From Alphaproteobacteria bacterium (GTDB lineage Bacteria > Pseudomonadota > Alphaproteobacteria > CAAGCB01 > CAG-977), in NCBI GenBank assembly GCA_024413465.1, contig JAKSVU010000005.1:39888-103887 (forward strand): a stretch of 64,000 nucleotides of DNA, given 5' to 3'. Below the pieces are notes generated by a model that worked only from the letters and a program-made list of their open reading frames with translations, was not told where the DNA came from and ran no database searches. Position numbers and translations under genes: made by a program. Below, piece after piece: positions 44,115 to 53,777 of this stretch; positions within the stretch are counted from its first letter, which is position 1; every line of letters starts with the position of its first letter.

Positions 44115-45197
44115 ATGAATTACAGTCAAAAAAGTAAACTAAAAAAATATTTATCAAAAACAATTTGGGTAATGCTCTTTGCCTTTAATTGTTGCATTTT
44201 GTTATATATGTTAAGTCATATTTGCAAAATATGGACGAATCAAAATTTTGACTTGATGAAAACTTTTCTTATTTTTGATCAAGAAGAAGAATTTAAAAAT
44301 TTAGTTTCCGCAAAACATCAATTATGGACTGCCCTTGTTTCTGAAACAGCATTACTCGTTCTTGGTGGCTTTTTTACCTATGACTTTTTAATCAGAGTCA
44401 AAAATTTTAGATTAAATATCATAGCTTCATTTGTTTTATTTTTCTGTATTTTTACAGGTGAAAGTCTACTATTGTTTTTCCCTGCACCAGATAAAGCTCT
44501 TGAAATTCAAACTTGTGAAAGCATCCCTTTAAAAAATTGTTCTCCAAAAGAAAAAAATTGCACACCTAAATATATTACTTGGAACAAAGAAAATCACTAC
44601 TGCAATTTGATTGAACTTGAACGTCAAAGAATGATGAATTTCTTAGAACAAAAAGCCGTTGAAAAACGACAAGCTCTTTTGGCACAGAAAAAATTCATAA
44701 AAGAACGGGCTAAATTATTAGAAAAACGAAAAGCTACGTTAACAAAAGAAAATACAGAAAAATCTAAAATTGAAAAAAAATCCTCTATTCTGACAGAAAA
44801 AGACGCTATTGATAATATCGAACAAAACAAAGTTCCTTCACCTGTTTTTTCTGATGATATAGATACTTCTGCTTTGCCTGAAAATGACAGTATTTCAACA
44901 GAACAATCCCCTGTTTTACAAGAACAACAACTTGAAAAAAATGTAGAAACGATTTCTGAATCAATCCAAGAACCCGTAAAAACAAACGTTCAACAAAAAA
45001 CTGATGCTCCATCAGTACAACCAGGACAAACTGAGGAAGTCCCTGCTGAAAAAACAAAAGTCGTAAATAAAAAATATAAAAAGAAAGTAATCGTACTTAA
45101 AAATAATCCTCCGGAACAACAAACTGAAAAAAAAGTAGAAAAAAACTCTACTGACACGGAAGCTCTCAAAGCACCAACATCTCTATTGAAAAAATAA
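44115..45197 (+). CDS. Unknown membrane protein with coiled-coil and Pro/Glu/Lys tail
   Basis: 360 residues, no family recognised. Three hydrophobic segments lie near 17-37, 75-92 and 103-123. A Cys-rich loop follows (TCESIPLKNCSPKEKNCTP, then HYC), a predicted periplasmic spot for disulfides. Residues ~165-225 are strongly helical and charged (RQRMMNFLEQKAVEKRQALLAQ), and the remainder is low-complexity Glu/Lys/Gln/Pro. It ends the alaS-led plus-strand cluster. Function unknown. Confidence 0.65.
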   Translation: MNYSQKSKLKKYLSKTIWVMLFAFNCCILLYMLSHICKIWTNQNFDLMKTFLIFDQEEEFKNLVSAKHQLWTALVSETALLVLGGFFTYDFLIRVKNFRLNIIASFVLFFCIFTGESLLLFFPAPDKALEIQTCESIPLKNCSPKEKNCTPKYITWNKENHYCNLIELERQRMMNFLEQKAVEKRQALLAQKKFIKERAKLLEKRKATLTKENTEKSKIEKKSSILTEKDAIDNIEQNKVPSPVFSDDIDTSALPENDSISTEQSPVLQEQQLEKNVETISESIQEPVKTNVQQKTDAPSVQPGQTEEVPAEKTKVVNKKYKKKVIVLKNNPPEQQTEKKVEKNSTDTEALKAPTSLLKK

Positions 45198-45737
45198 TTA
45201 ATCTAAATTGTAATGCAACATTGAACAAACAGGACAACCTGTCTTTTCAATTTTTTCACGTCCTTTTAAAGGATCCAATTCAATGACAAAAGCCGTACTA
45301 ACTACCGTTGCTTCTGTTTTTTCGACCAAATGAACTGCTGCCATCGCCGTTCCACCTGTTGCCAATAAATCATCAACGATTAAAACACGATCTCCTGCCT
45401 GAACTGCATCTATATGCATTTCAATCGTATCCGTTCCATATTCTAAAGAATAAGTTTCTTTAATCGTTTCAGCTGGTAATTTATTTGGTTTTCTGATTAA
45501 AACAAACCCTGCATTTAATTTTAAAGCTAAAGCCGTTCCAAAAATAAAACCTCTAGATTCTATTCCTGCAACGTAATCAATTCTTTGATCTTTAAATTGT
45601 TCTGCCAAATAATCTACGATATATTGCAATGCCTTTTTATCTTTGACAGCCGTTGTGATATCTAAGAACAAAATCCCTTTTTTAGGAAAATCAGGAACTT
45701 CACGAATATGAGAACGAACGTATTCTTTATCTGACAC
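45198..45737 (-). CDS. apt: Adenine phosphoribosyltransferase
   Basis: 179 residues, starting with GTG (AGGTGAAAA upstream). The PRPP-binding motif VLIVDDLLATGGTA and the purine loop IESRGFIFG are intact, with IREVPDFPKKGILFLDIT at the N-terminus. It salvages adenine to AMP. The C-terminus has GCPVCSMLHYNLD. It lies directly downstream of the carD terminator and converges on the membrane-protein gene with no gap. Confidence 0.96.
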   Translation of the reverse strand: MSDKEYVRSHIREVPDFPKKGILFLDITTAVKDKKALQYIVDYLAEQFKDQRIDYVAGIESRGFIFGTALALKLNAGFVLIRKPNKLPAETIKETYSLEYGTDTIEMHIDAVQAGDRVLIVDDLLATGGTAMAAVHLVEKTEATVVSTAFVIELDPLKGREKIEKTGCPVCSMLHYNLD

Positions 45738-45760
45738 TTTTCACCTAAGAATAATAATAA

Positions 45761-45787
45761 AAAAAGGGGAATCATCCCCTTTTTTTT
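45761..45787. terminator. Rho-independent terminator after carD
   Basis: AAAAAGGGGA and TCCCCTTTTT form a 10-bp stem with a four-base loop and T/A runs on both sides. It lies between the carD stop and the apt start on the minus strand. Confidence 0.85.
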
Positions 45788-45795
45788 ATTTTAAA

Positions 45796-46293
45796 TTAAA
45801 CAACTGATAAAATTTTATTTAATTTTGTTGTTGCTGCATTGCAATCTGTATTATCAATTGCAGCTAATTCATTTGCTAAACGATCTAATGCTTGTTCGTA
45901 AATTTGTCGTTCACTATAGGATTGTTCTGCACTTGGTGTAGGACGATATAAATCACGAACAACTTCTGCGATAGCAATTGGGTCACCTGAATTAATTTTT
46001 GCTTCGTATTCAACTTGACGGCGACTCCACATCATTTTTTTAACTTTTGCTTTAGTTTTTAACGTTTCTAAAGCTGTATCCATAATGGATTTATTTGATA
46101 ATTTTCTTAAACCTGAGGTTTTTGCTTTTGCCATTGGGACGCGCAATGTCATGCGATCTTTGTCAAAATGGACGGCAATCAGTTCTAATTCTTGCCCTGC
46201 GATTGTATCACGGGAAATGTTTAGAACCTTTCCTACACCGTGAGTTGGATAAACCACTATATCACCGGTTGCAAAAGAAAGTTCTTTAGCCAT
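45796..46293 (-). CDS. carD: CarD-family transcription regulator
   Basis: 165 residues. The N-terminal RNA-polymerase-interacting Tudor-like domain has GDIVVYPTHGVGKV, followed by LELIAVHFDKDRMTLRVPM and the helical DNA-binding part with MMWSRRQVEYEAKINSGDPIAIAEVVRDLY. CarD stabilises open complexes at promoters, including rRNA promoters. Upstream an interrupted inverted repeat (CGAAAC 46339-46344, GTTTCG 46359-46364) could be an operator or leader hairpin. Confidence 0.95.
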   Translation of the reverse strand: MAKELSFATGDIVVYPTHGVGKVLNISRDTIAGQELELIAVHFDKDRMTLRVPMAKAKTSGLRKLSNKSIMDTALETLKTKAKVKKMMWSRRQVEYEAKINSGDPIAIAEVVRDLYRPTPSAEQSYSERQIYEQALDRLANELAAIDNTDCNAATTKLNKILSVV

Positions 46294-46545
46294 TTTTTTA
46301 AATGTCCTGTTAAATTGTTAAAGTTAATACTAAATTCACGAAACTTAGGATTTCCTTTGTTTCGCGAAGTATTATATCACAAATTTTTGGGAATTTAAAG
46401 TCTAAATTAACATTTTATTAATGGAAACCGCTTTTTCGTTATTTTCCCTATTTTTTTAATCTGCATTTAACTTGAATAAAAGTAAATTTTAAGGGATTTT
46501 TCACTTATTATCTCTAAAATTATCCCAAAGAAGGAATAGGGAAAA

Positions 46546-47499
46546 ATGATAACATTAGAACATGTAACTCGTATGTTCGGCAAATTCAAAGCCGTTGATG
46601 ACTTGTCACTTCACGTTCAAGCTGGCGAAGTTCTTGGTTTTTTAGGACCAAATGGTGCAGGGAAAACAACAACCATGCGTATGATTTCTGGTTTTTTACC
46701 GCCATCAGCTGGTAAAGTAACCGTTTGCGGAATTGACGTTGATGAAAATCCTGTCGAAATAAAAAGACATATTGGTTATATGCCTGAACAAGCCTCTTCT
46801 TATCCAGATATGACTGTCATTGATTTCTTAAATTTTATTGCAAAAGCACGTGGAATTTCTGAAAGTCAATGTGAAAAAGCCATCGATAAAGTCATTCACG
46901 AAGTCGGTCTAACAAACGTTCTATACCAAACGATTGAAACCTTATCCAAGGGATATAAAAGACGCGTTGGTTTAGCTCAAGCACTAATCCATGATCCTGA
47001 AATTTTAATTTTAGATGAACCCACAGAAGGACTTGATCCAAATCAGAAAAAAGAAATTCGTAGTCTTATTCGAAGAATCAAAGCAAACAAAGCAATTATT
47101 ATTTCCACACACGTTCTCGAAGAAGTTGAAGCTATCTGTACACGTGCAGTCATCATTGACCAGGGAAAAGTCGTGTTAGATGATACGCCCAGAAATTTAC
47201 TTTCCTTATCCCAAACACATCAAACTATTTATTTTCTAATTCCTTCTTTTCAGGCAGAAAGAGCAAAAACTGTTTTTGAACAAATCAATACGATAAAAAG
47301 TTTTGAAATGACTGAACAGACGAATGACCTTCACCAATTTGCAATTGTTCCCAAAAATCATGCTCAAATTGCTCCTGATTTAGTTGAAATTTTACACAGA
47401 CAAGACATCAAAGTCATTGATATGTATATGGAAAAAGGGAGACTTGAAGAAGTTTTTTATGCCTTTACCACAATGCAAGAAAAAGGAACTGAACAATGA
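46546..47499 (+). CDS. ABC transporter ATPase (GldA/ABC-2 type)
   Basis: 317 residues. Walker A GPNGAGKTT, signature LSKGYKRRVGLAQAL, Walker B ILILDEPTEGLDP and switch His STHVLEEVEAI are present, with an extended C-terminal regulatory part. The LSKGYKRR signature is typical of ATPases paired with GldG-like subunits. It overlaps the permease gene by four bases. AAGGAATAGGGAAAA precedes the ATG. Confidence 0.94.
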   Translation: MITLEHVTRMFGKFKAVDDLSLHVQAGEVLGFLGPNGAGKTTTMRMISGFLPPSAGKVTVCGIDVDENPVEIKRHIGYMPEQASSYPDMTVIDFLNFIAKARGISESQCEKAIDKVIHEVGLTNVLYQTIETLSKGYKRRVGLAQALIHDPEILILDEPTEGLDPNQKKEIRSLIRRIKANKAIIISTHVLEEVEAICTRAVIIDQGKVVLDDTPRNLLSLSQTHQTIYFLIPSFQAERAKTVFEQINTIKSFEMTEQTNDLHQFAIVPKNHAQIAPDLVEILHRQDIKVIDMYMEKGRLEEVFYAFTTMQEKGTEQ

Positions 47500-48230
47500 A
47501 CCCCTTATTTGTAATTACAAAGCGTGAATTTTTAGGATATTTTACAACTCCTATTGCTTGGATTTTTTTAATTGTTTTCGTTATTTTTTCTGCAGTTTTA
47601 ACCTTCTATGCAGGTGATTTTTTCGTTCGTAACCAAGCTGATATGCAATCTTTCTTTACTTTTCAACCCTGGTTATATGTTTTAATGATTCCTGCGATTT
47701 CAATGCGTTTATGGGCAGAAGAACGCCATCAAGGAACGATTGAACTTTTAATGACCTTGCCTTTTTCAACAACACAACTTGTTCTTGGAAAATTTTTAGC
47801 TTCACTCAGTTTTATGGCTCTTGCGTTATTTCTGACAATCCCTGTATGGATTACCATCAATTATCTTGGTGAACCAGATAACGGCGTCATTATTGTCAGT
47901 TATTTAGCTTCTTTTTTGATTGCTGGTACGTTTTTATCAGTCGGCTCTTGCGTTTCCGCAATGACGAAAAATCAAATTATCTCATTTATCATTTCGATGG
48001 CACTATGTATGTTGCTAATGTTTATTGGATCTGATGCTTTGATGAATTTATTTGCCCCTGTTGTTACAGAAAAAGTCTTGAAAATCTTACAATCATTCAG
48101 TTTCTTGATGCATTTTGCTTCATTGATTCGTGGCGTTCTTGATTTTCGGGATATTTTGTTTTTCATTTCCTGTTCCGGACTATTTTTGTTTGCAACAGTA
48201 ATTGTCCTTGATCATAAAAAGGCGGTATAA
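47496..48230 (+). CDS. ABC-2 type permease
   Basis: 244 residues, six predicted TMs. The GldF-like pattern FVITKREFLGYFTTPIAWIFLIVFVIFS and MRLWAEERHQGTIELLMTLPFSTTQLVLGKF is clear. It is the membrane component of the four-gene operon 46546-51099. The transported substrate is unknown. Confidence 0.92.
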   Translation: MNPLFVITKREFLGYFTTPIAWIFLIVFVIFSAVLTFYAGDFFVRNQADMQSFFTFQPWLYVLMIPAISMRLWAEERHQGTIELLMTLPFSTTQLVLGKFLASLSFMALALFLTIPVWITINYLGEPDNGVIIVSYLASFLIAGTFLSVGSCVSAMTKNQIISFIISMALCMLLMFIGSDALMNLFAPVVTEKVLKILQSFSFLMHFASLIRGVLDFRDILFFISCSGLFLFATVIVLDHKKAV

Positions 48231-48232
48231 TT

Positions 48233-50095
48233 ATGAAAAAATACGATTATAACAAACTTGGCATATATGGCCTAATTTTAGCAATTCTTTTGTTTTTTGC
48301 CGTCAATATTATGTCAGTTTTTGCCTTTAAATCATACCGTGTTGACTTAACACAATCCGGAATTTATTCCTTATCAAAAGGTTCTTTGCAAGCATTGAAA
48401 GAAATCAAAGAACAAATCAGTATCAAATTTTTTATGTCTTCTAAACTAGCTCAAGCATCTCAAACACATTCATCTTATGCTATTCGTGTTTTGGAATTAT
48501 TAGAACAATATGCTGCTAAATCGAACGGTATGATTAAATTACAAGTAATTGATCCTCAACCATTTTCAAAACAAGAAGATGAAGCTCTTTCCTACGGATT
48601 AAAAGGTTTACCTGTTGGTAATTCATCTGAATATATGTATATGGGCGTTGTTCTTTCAAACTCAGTAGACAGAAAAAGAATTATTTCATTTTTGGATCCA
48701 ACACGCGAACGCTTTTTAGAGTATGATATTACAAAATACATCACAGACTTAACTCAAACAAAACGCCCTGTTATCGGTGTTATTAGCACCCTATTACTTG
48801 ATGGTCAAGGTCGTCCGAATGCTCCTCTTCCTAAGTATTATCCTAAATGGGCAATTACAAATTTAATGCGCGATATTTTTGACGTTCGTTTTATTTCTCG
48901 TCAAACCTTAAATATTCCTTCCGACATTGACGTTTTAATGATTGTAAATCCCAAAAAATTTACTGAAGAAACGCTTTATGCCATCGACCAATATATTATG
49001 CGTGGCAATCCAGTTGTGATTATGGTTGATCCATTACCAGAAAGTGAAATCACCTCTGGCAACTCTGAATATATGGTTTCTCCAGATATGAACAGATTAT
49101 TTGATCATTGGGGAATTCAGCTCGAAAAAAATCACTTTATCGGCGATATGGAACAAGCTAGATTCAAAACGAAACAAACTGAAAATCAATATAGTGAAAT
49201 TAAATTTCCACCTTGGATTGCAGTTAAAAAATTGAATCCAAATGATCCTGTTACAGCTAGTTTGAAAACAATTCATCTTGCTTATCCCGGAGCTTTGGCA
49301 GTCACAAAAGAAACACCAAATTTGGAAATTACCCCTTTACTTTATTCTTCAAATGAAGCGATGGCTTATCCAAACGAAACGGCTCTTGCCCCTGATTTAT
49401 CTGTCTTAAATAAAATGTTTAAATCAGACAAAACAAATTACGTTTTTGGTTTAAGAATCAAAGGACAATTAACAAGTGCCTTTGAAAAAGCACCTACGCG
49501 TAATTTTTTGAAAAAGAGACCAGAAGATCATTTAGCGACCTCCATCAAACCGACAAACATTATCGTAATTGCCGATAGTGATTTATTAGCTGATTCTCAT
49601 TGGGTATTAACACAAACAGAAGATGATCAAGTCTATGCTATGGCAGACAATGGCGACTTTGTGATTAACATTCTTGATAATTTGTCTGGAGCAGCTTCTT
49701 TAATTGATTTACGTGCAAAATCACAATGGAATAATCCTCTAAAGGTATTGGACGATTTGCGTGAACAATCTGATAAAAAATATCGTACGCAAGAACGTGA
49801 ATTAAAAAATGAATTATCAGCTGTCCAAAATAATTTACGACAAATGATGCTTACTACGGAACAAAATGAAGAAAAGGCTGATTCTGAAGAATTAGAGCAA
49901 GTTTATTTACTAAAACAAAAAATCATTGAACTTCGTAAAAATTTACGCCAGGTTCAAAGTATTTTAATTCAAGACGTCCAAGATCTTCAAACAAAAATTA
50001 TTTTAATCAATATCTTTGCAGTCCCATTCTTACTGATTGGAGCAGCATTATTCGTTGCTTGGCGCAAAAAAACAATGAGAGAGGTTCATAAATGA
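48233..50095 (+). CDS. GldG-like ABC auxiliary protein
   Basis: 620 residues. One TM near 12-34 and one near 583-604 frame a large periplasmic region: SYRVDLTQSGIYSLSKGSLQALKEI, IRVLELLEQYAAKSNGMIKLQVIDPQPF, and VIVIADSDLLADSHWV-type segments. A long coiled coil (~515-580, RTQERELKNELSAVQNNLRQM) precedes the last TM. It matches the ABC_transp_aux/GldG family, which in non-gliding bacteria accompanies ABC-2 exporters of unknown substrate. It overlaps the next gene by four bases. Confidence 0.9.
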   Translation: MKKYDYNKLGIYGLILAILLFFAVNIMSVFAFKSYRVDLTQSGIYSLSKGSLQALKEIKEQISIKFFMSSKLAQASQTHSSYAIRVLELLEQYAAKSNGMIKLQVIDPQPFSKQEDEALSYGLKGLPVGNSSEYMYMGVVLSNSVDRKRIISFLDPTRERFLEYDITKYITDLTQTKRPVIGVISTLLLDGQGRPNAPLPKYYPKWAITNLMRDIFDVRFISRQTLNIPSDIDVLMIVNPKKFTEETLYAIDQYIMRGNPVVIMVDPLPESEITSGNSEYMVSPDMNRLFDHWGIQLEKNHFIGDMEQARFKTKQTENQYSEIKFPPWIAVKKLNPNDPVTASLKTIHLAYPGALAVTKETPNLEITPLLYSSNEAMAYPNETALAPDLSVLNKMFKSDKTNYVFGLRIKGQLTSAFEKAPTRNFLKKRPEDHLATSIKPTNIIVIADSDLLADSHWVLTQTEDDQVYAMADNGDFVINILDNLSGAASLIDLRAKSQWNNPLKVLDDLREQSDKKYRTQERELKNELSAVQNNLRQMMLTTEQNEEKADSEELEQVYLLKQKIIELRKNLRQVQSILIQDVQDLQTKIILINIFAVPFLLIGAALFVAWRKKTMREVHK

Positions 50096-51099
50096 AGTTT
50101 CAACATTTTAAAATTTTATTTTTAGCAACACTCATTGCAATTTTTGGAGCAGTGACCTTTTGGATTTGTAGCCCTAATCTTTCTTCAAATAAAAACTTTG
50201 GAGAAAAAATGTTTCCAAATTTATCTGCCCAAATAAATGATGTCACCGTCATTGGAATTGAAACACCATTTGAAAATTTGACTTTTGAAAAAAAAGAAAA
50301 TGGAGATTGGATTTTATTAGAAGCAAACGGATACGTTGTAAATCGTGAAAAAATTCGTAAAATGCTAATAGGTTTATCCGAATTAGAAATTATTGAACCA
50401 AAAACAGCTCTTCCTGAATTCTATCCAGATATTTCCGTAGAAGATCGAGACGTTTCCGGATCAAATTCTACCCTTGTCAGCTTAATGAACCCATCCGGTG
50501 AAGAATTACTGAAACTTTTAATCGGTAAAAAAACACAGGGCGTCTCTTGGAATGGACAAGGCATTTTCGTTCGTATTCCAGATATGCTTCAATCTTGGCT
50601 TGTTCGTGGATATCTTGACGTATATGCACACAAAATCAGTTGGTTTGATACCCTTTTATTCCACGTCAATGAATCAGACGTTAAATCCATCAAGATTACA
50701 GAAGATTCTCGATTTGTTATTTATCAACGTGTAAATGAACTAGCATCTCTAAGACCTGTTCGATTCAGTGATTACCAATATCTGAATACGGCAAGCTATA
50801 TTCAAAGTTTATCTGACACAGTATCAGATTTACAATTTGTTGACGTTGTTCAAACACCAGCTGACTTATTAAAACCTTCTCGTGAAGTTTTAATTGAAAC
50901 GTTTACAGGAATGATTATTCATATCCACGTTTATGATATGATGCAAAAATCATTCATTAGTTTAGAATTTTATCCGGAAAAAACTGCTCCTATTTCAATA
51001 GATGAACAAGCAAAAATGCTCAATGAACGCCATACCGGTTGGTTGTATGAAATAGAACATGAAAAGCAATCTGCCTTTATGCCTTTTTTAAAATTGTAA
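50092..51099 (+). CDS. DUF4340-type periplasmic protein
   Basis: 335 residues. One N-terminal TM (about 8-26) is followed by a beta-rich domain (NDVTVIGIETPFENLTFEKKENGDWILLEANGYVVNREKIRKML, later LLIGKKTQGVSWNGQGIFVRI) typical of DUF4340. This family is regularly the fourth member of GldG-type ABC operons. It presumably sits in the periplasm attached to the inner membrane. Function unknown. Confidence 0.85.
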   Translation: MKFQHFKILFLATLIAIFGAVTFWICSPNLSSNKNFGEKMFPNLSAQINDVTVIGIETPFENLTFEKKENGDWILLEANGYVVNREKIRKMLIGLSELEIIEPKTALPEFYPDISVEDRDVSGSNSTLVSLMNPSGEELLKLLIGKKTQGVSWNGQGIFVRIPDMLQSWLVRGYLDVYAHKISWFDTLLFHVNESDVKSIKITEDSRFVIYQRVNELASLRPVRFSDYQYLNTASYIQSLSDTVSDLQFVDVVQTPADLLKPSREVLIETFTGMIIHIHVYDMMQKSFISLEFYPEKTAPISIDEQAKMLNERHTGWLYEIEHEKQSAFMPFLKL

Positions 51100-51111
51100 A
51101 GGAAAAATCAC

Positions 51112-52230
51112 ATGATTAAATTCTTTATCTTATTCTTGTTTGTTTTTCCAACCTTATGTTCTGCTGAATCGCTTCATGATGTTGATTACGATACTGTTGA
51201 GTTAGCAGAAATAAAACGTCTAGTTGAAACAAAAGCTGCAAACGTTAATGAACCAGATCAAGAAAATCATACTCCTTTAATGAAAGCTATTGCTTCTGAC
51301 AGAAAACAAATAGCAGATTATTTATTTGAAAAAGGCGCCCGTATTGATGATCAAGATAATCGTGGAAATTCTGTTATTTTAGCAACAGAAAAAAAAGCAG
51401 AAAACTCTGACGAATATACACTTTTACCAACAGATTACATCGAAAAAATCAAATATTTTGTCAGTAAAAAAGCAAATGTAAACACTCAAAATAATTTGGG
51501 AGATACAATGCTTACAATTGGTAATAAAACGGCAGAAACATACCAGTATTTAATTGATGTTGGAGCGTCTATCGAACAAGGTGGCAGAAATGGAATTTCC
51601 CCATTAATGTACACTATTTATTTGAATAATTTTGATGCATTTATGGTAATTTTAAAACAAGCAGATAAAACAAATCCCGAAAGAATTATCAATCATAAAG
51701 ATGATTCAAAAGACTCTGCTATTCACTACGTTGGCAGATATTGTTCTGATTCTAAATTTGGCAAAGAATTATTTAAAAGAAAAGTAAATGTTACTACAAA
51801 ATCCAGTAAGGGAATGTCTTTATTAGGTGAAATTTTGATGGCGAAGTGTCCAGTTTCTTTATTTGAAGAATACGTAAAAATACTTGATGAAAATGGATAT
51901 TCACTTTCTAAGGAAAAGGCTCTTCAAGAAAAAAAACGTTTTATCGATGAATCTATGACACTCCATGAAGCAATTTCACTTGGAAATACCCCTTTTGTCA
52001 AAGCATTTTTAGAACATGGCACATCATTAATGCCAACCTATCCTGATGGCAGAACACCTCTCATGGTTACCATCGATAAAAATAATCCTGAATTGTTTGA
52101 AGTTTTATTTCCTTACGACAAAGATAACAAAACAAAGGACAGATCCGGCAGAACTGCATTTAAGCATGCAGAACAACTCAACCGGATTGAATTTTTGAAT
52201 AAATTTATTAGTAGTGGAATTGAAAAATAA
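51112..52230 (+). CDS. Secreted ankyrin-repeat protein
   Basis: 372 residues. A signal peptide (about 1-18, FPTLCSAES) is followed by ankyrin repeats with the TPL/G..L..A pattern: HTPLMKAIASDRKQIADYLFEKGA, NGISPLMYTIYLNN, and SMTLHEAISLGNTPFVKAFLEHG with GRTPLMVTIDKNNPELFEVL. It binds a protein partner in the periplasm or outside (inference). It starts 13 bases after the DUF4340 gene and probably ends that operon. Confidence 0.87.
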   Translation: MIKFFILFLFVFPTLCSAESLHDVDYDTVELAEIKRLVETKAANVNEPDQENHTPLMKAIASDRKQIADYLFEKGARIDDQDNRGNSVILATEKKAENSDEYTLLPTDYIEKIKYFVSKKANVNTQNNLGDTMLTIGNKTAETYQYLIDVGASIEQGGRNGISPLMYTIYLNNFDAFMVILKQADKTNPERIINHKDDSKDSAIHYVGRYCSDSKFGKELFKRKVNVTTKSSKGMSLLGEILMAKCPVSLFEEYVKILDENGYSLSKEKALQEKKRFIDESMTLHEAISLGNTPFVKAFLEHGTSLMPTYPDGRTPLMVTIDKNNPELFEVLFPYDKDNKTKDRSGRTAFKHAEQLNRIEFLNKFISSGIEK

Positions 52231-52234
52231 ACTT

Positions 52235-52552
52235 TTATTCAGCTTGTTGTTCAACTTTTATTTCATATAAAGCTGTTTTTTTATGCAAATCAATCACGAC
52301 AACTTTGTCACCACTTGTTGTAGAAACTGTCATACATAAATAATCACCACAAGGCGTTGTTGTTTTCAAATAACTCCCTTTTGGCTGACTTAAAATCAAA
52401 TCACCGGCAACGGGATTCATTTCTTTCAGCTTATCCGTTAATTTAGGCAACTTTTTATAATTGACTAATCCGTATGCAACACCAATTAAACAAGCAATAA
52501 TTAAACCTGTTAATAAAAAAATTATACTTTTTATCAATAATATTTTGTTCAT
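52235..52552 (-). CDS. Small membrane-anchored protein, DUF6476-like
   Basis: 105 residues from the ATG at 52552 (GAGGTG seven bases upstream); a longer frame to 52738 is antisense to rluD and rejected. One TM near residues 7-27, then a small domain with GDLILSQPKGSYLKTTT, CGDYLCMTVSTTSGDKVVVIDLHKKTALYEIKV. Position (divergent from rluD) and layout recall the DUF6476 proteins of alphaproteobacteria, from memory. Function unknown. Confidence 0.72.
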   Translation of the reverse strand: MNKILLIKSIIFLLTGLIIACLIGVAYGLVNYKKLPKLTDKLKEMNPVAGDLILSQPKGSYLKTTTPCGDYLCMTVSTTSGDKVVVIDLHKKTALYEIKVEQQAE

Positions 52553-52580
52553 AAGACACCTCTTGTGATAAAACAGACCT

Positions 52581-53537
52581 ATGATGAATGATTTTGAAAA
52601 AATATGCAAAGAAAAAGTATTATTAAACGAACAAGGCATCCGTTTAGATAAATGGTTGTCTGACAAACTCGATATGTCTCGTTCCAGAATAACGAACTTG
52701 ATAAAAGACGGTTTTGTAACAATCAATGGTATCATCACAACTTCTGCTGATAAAAAAACGTGTTTAGATGATGAAGTTACTTTAAGTATCCCAGCTCCAA
52801 CACCGGCAGAACCTATTGCTCAAGATATTCCCCTTGATATCGTCTATGAAGATGATGATCTGCTCGTTTTAAACAAAGCAGCAGGAATTGTTGTTCACCC
52901 AGCCTGTGGAAATTACGAGGGAACACTCGTGAATGCCCTTCTTGCACATTGTCATGGCTCTTTATCTGGAATTGGTGGTGTTGCCCGTCCTGGAATCGTT
53001 CATCGTTTGGATAAAGATACCAGTGGCCTACTCGTCGTTGCTAAAAATGACAAAGCTCACGTTGGTTTATCAGAACAATTTCAAGTCCATAGTTTAACCA
53101 GATGCTATTTAGCTATCGTTTGGGGGATGTTTTCTTCATCAACAGGTGTAATTGAAAATTATATCGGCAGAAGTCCTTTTGACCGCAAAAAAATGGCAAT
53201 TGTCCAAAATGGTGGAAAAAGGGCAGAAACACATTACACTGTAAAAAAAATCCTCAAAGAAGGCATTGCAAGTTTAGTGGAATGTTCTTTAAAAACGGGG
53301 CGCACACACCAAGTTCGTGTTCACATGACTTCTTTAGGACATTCCTTAATTGGGGATGATACTTATGGACGTGCTCCACGCCTTAAAAATGAAATGATAA
53401 AGGAATTAGCTCAATTTCCTCGTCAAGCCCTTCATAGTTATAAAATGAGTTTCATTCATCCTGTTACACAAAAAGAAATGTTTTTTGAAATTCCTTTGCC
53501 ACCTGACATGCAAGCTGTAATTGATAAATTTGGATAA
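52581..53537 (+). CDS. rluD: 23S rRNA pseudouridine synthase RluD-type
   Basis: 318 residues. An S4 RNA-binding domain (RLDKWLSDKLDMSRSRITNLIKDGFVTING, ~16-80) precedes the RluA-family catalytic domain with VHRLDKDTSGLLVVAKND (catalytic Asp), GRSPFDRKKMAIV and KTGRTHQVRVHM. It makes pseudouridines in 23S helix 69 if it is the RluD orthologue; RluC-type specificity is less likely given the S4 plus RPGIVHRLDKDTSG pattern. Confidence 0.92.
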   Translation: MMNDFEKICKEKVLLNEQGIRLDKWLSDKLDMSRSRITNLIKDGFVTINGIITTSADKKTCLDDEVTLSIPAPTPAEPIAQDIPLDIVYEDDDLLVLNKAAGIVVHPACGNYEGTLVNALLAHCHGSLSGIGGVARPGIVHRLDKDTSGLLVVAKNDKAHVGLSEQFQVHSLTRCYLAIVWGMFSSSTGVIENYIGRSPFDRKKMAIVQNGGKRAETHYTVKKILKEGIASLVECSLKTGRTHQVRVHMTSLGHSLIGDDTYGRAPRLKNEMIKELAQFPRQALHSYKMSFIHPVTQKEMFFEIPLPPDMQAVIDKFG

Positions 53538-53777
53538 AATTTTAGGAAATTATCCTCTAAAGCAAATTCAGACTAATTTTTTCTTTCAAAAGTATCTTTC
53601 ATAGGAAAAATTGAAACACCTTCGACAAATAATGACTAACCTCTGTATTACACTAAAAATGTATGAACCAGATGATTCATATATTTCGCTAGAAGAATCT
53701 ATAAGGGGTATGGATAATGACATGTAAAATTATAAATTTCAAATAAATAACCTGTGTAAAGGAACTATTCCCCAATT

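Noticed and set aside
46336..46367. CGAAAC...GTTTCG inverted repeat upstream of carD as a separate riboswitch
   Set aside because: The arms are only six bases with an extended interior and match no riboswitch known to me; it is mentioned only as a possible operator.
53664..53727. Short 31-codon frame near 53631-53727 in the gap after rluD
   Set aside because: No ribosome-binding site and very short; the 240-bp gap is listed as having nothing supported.
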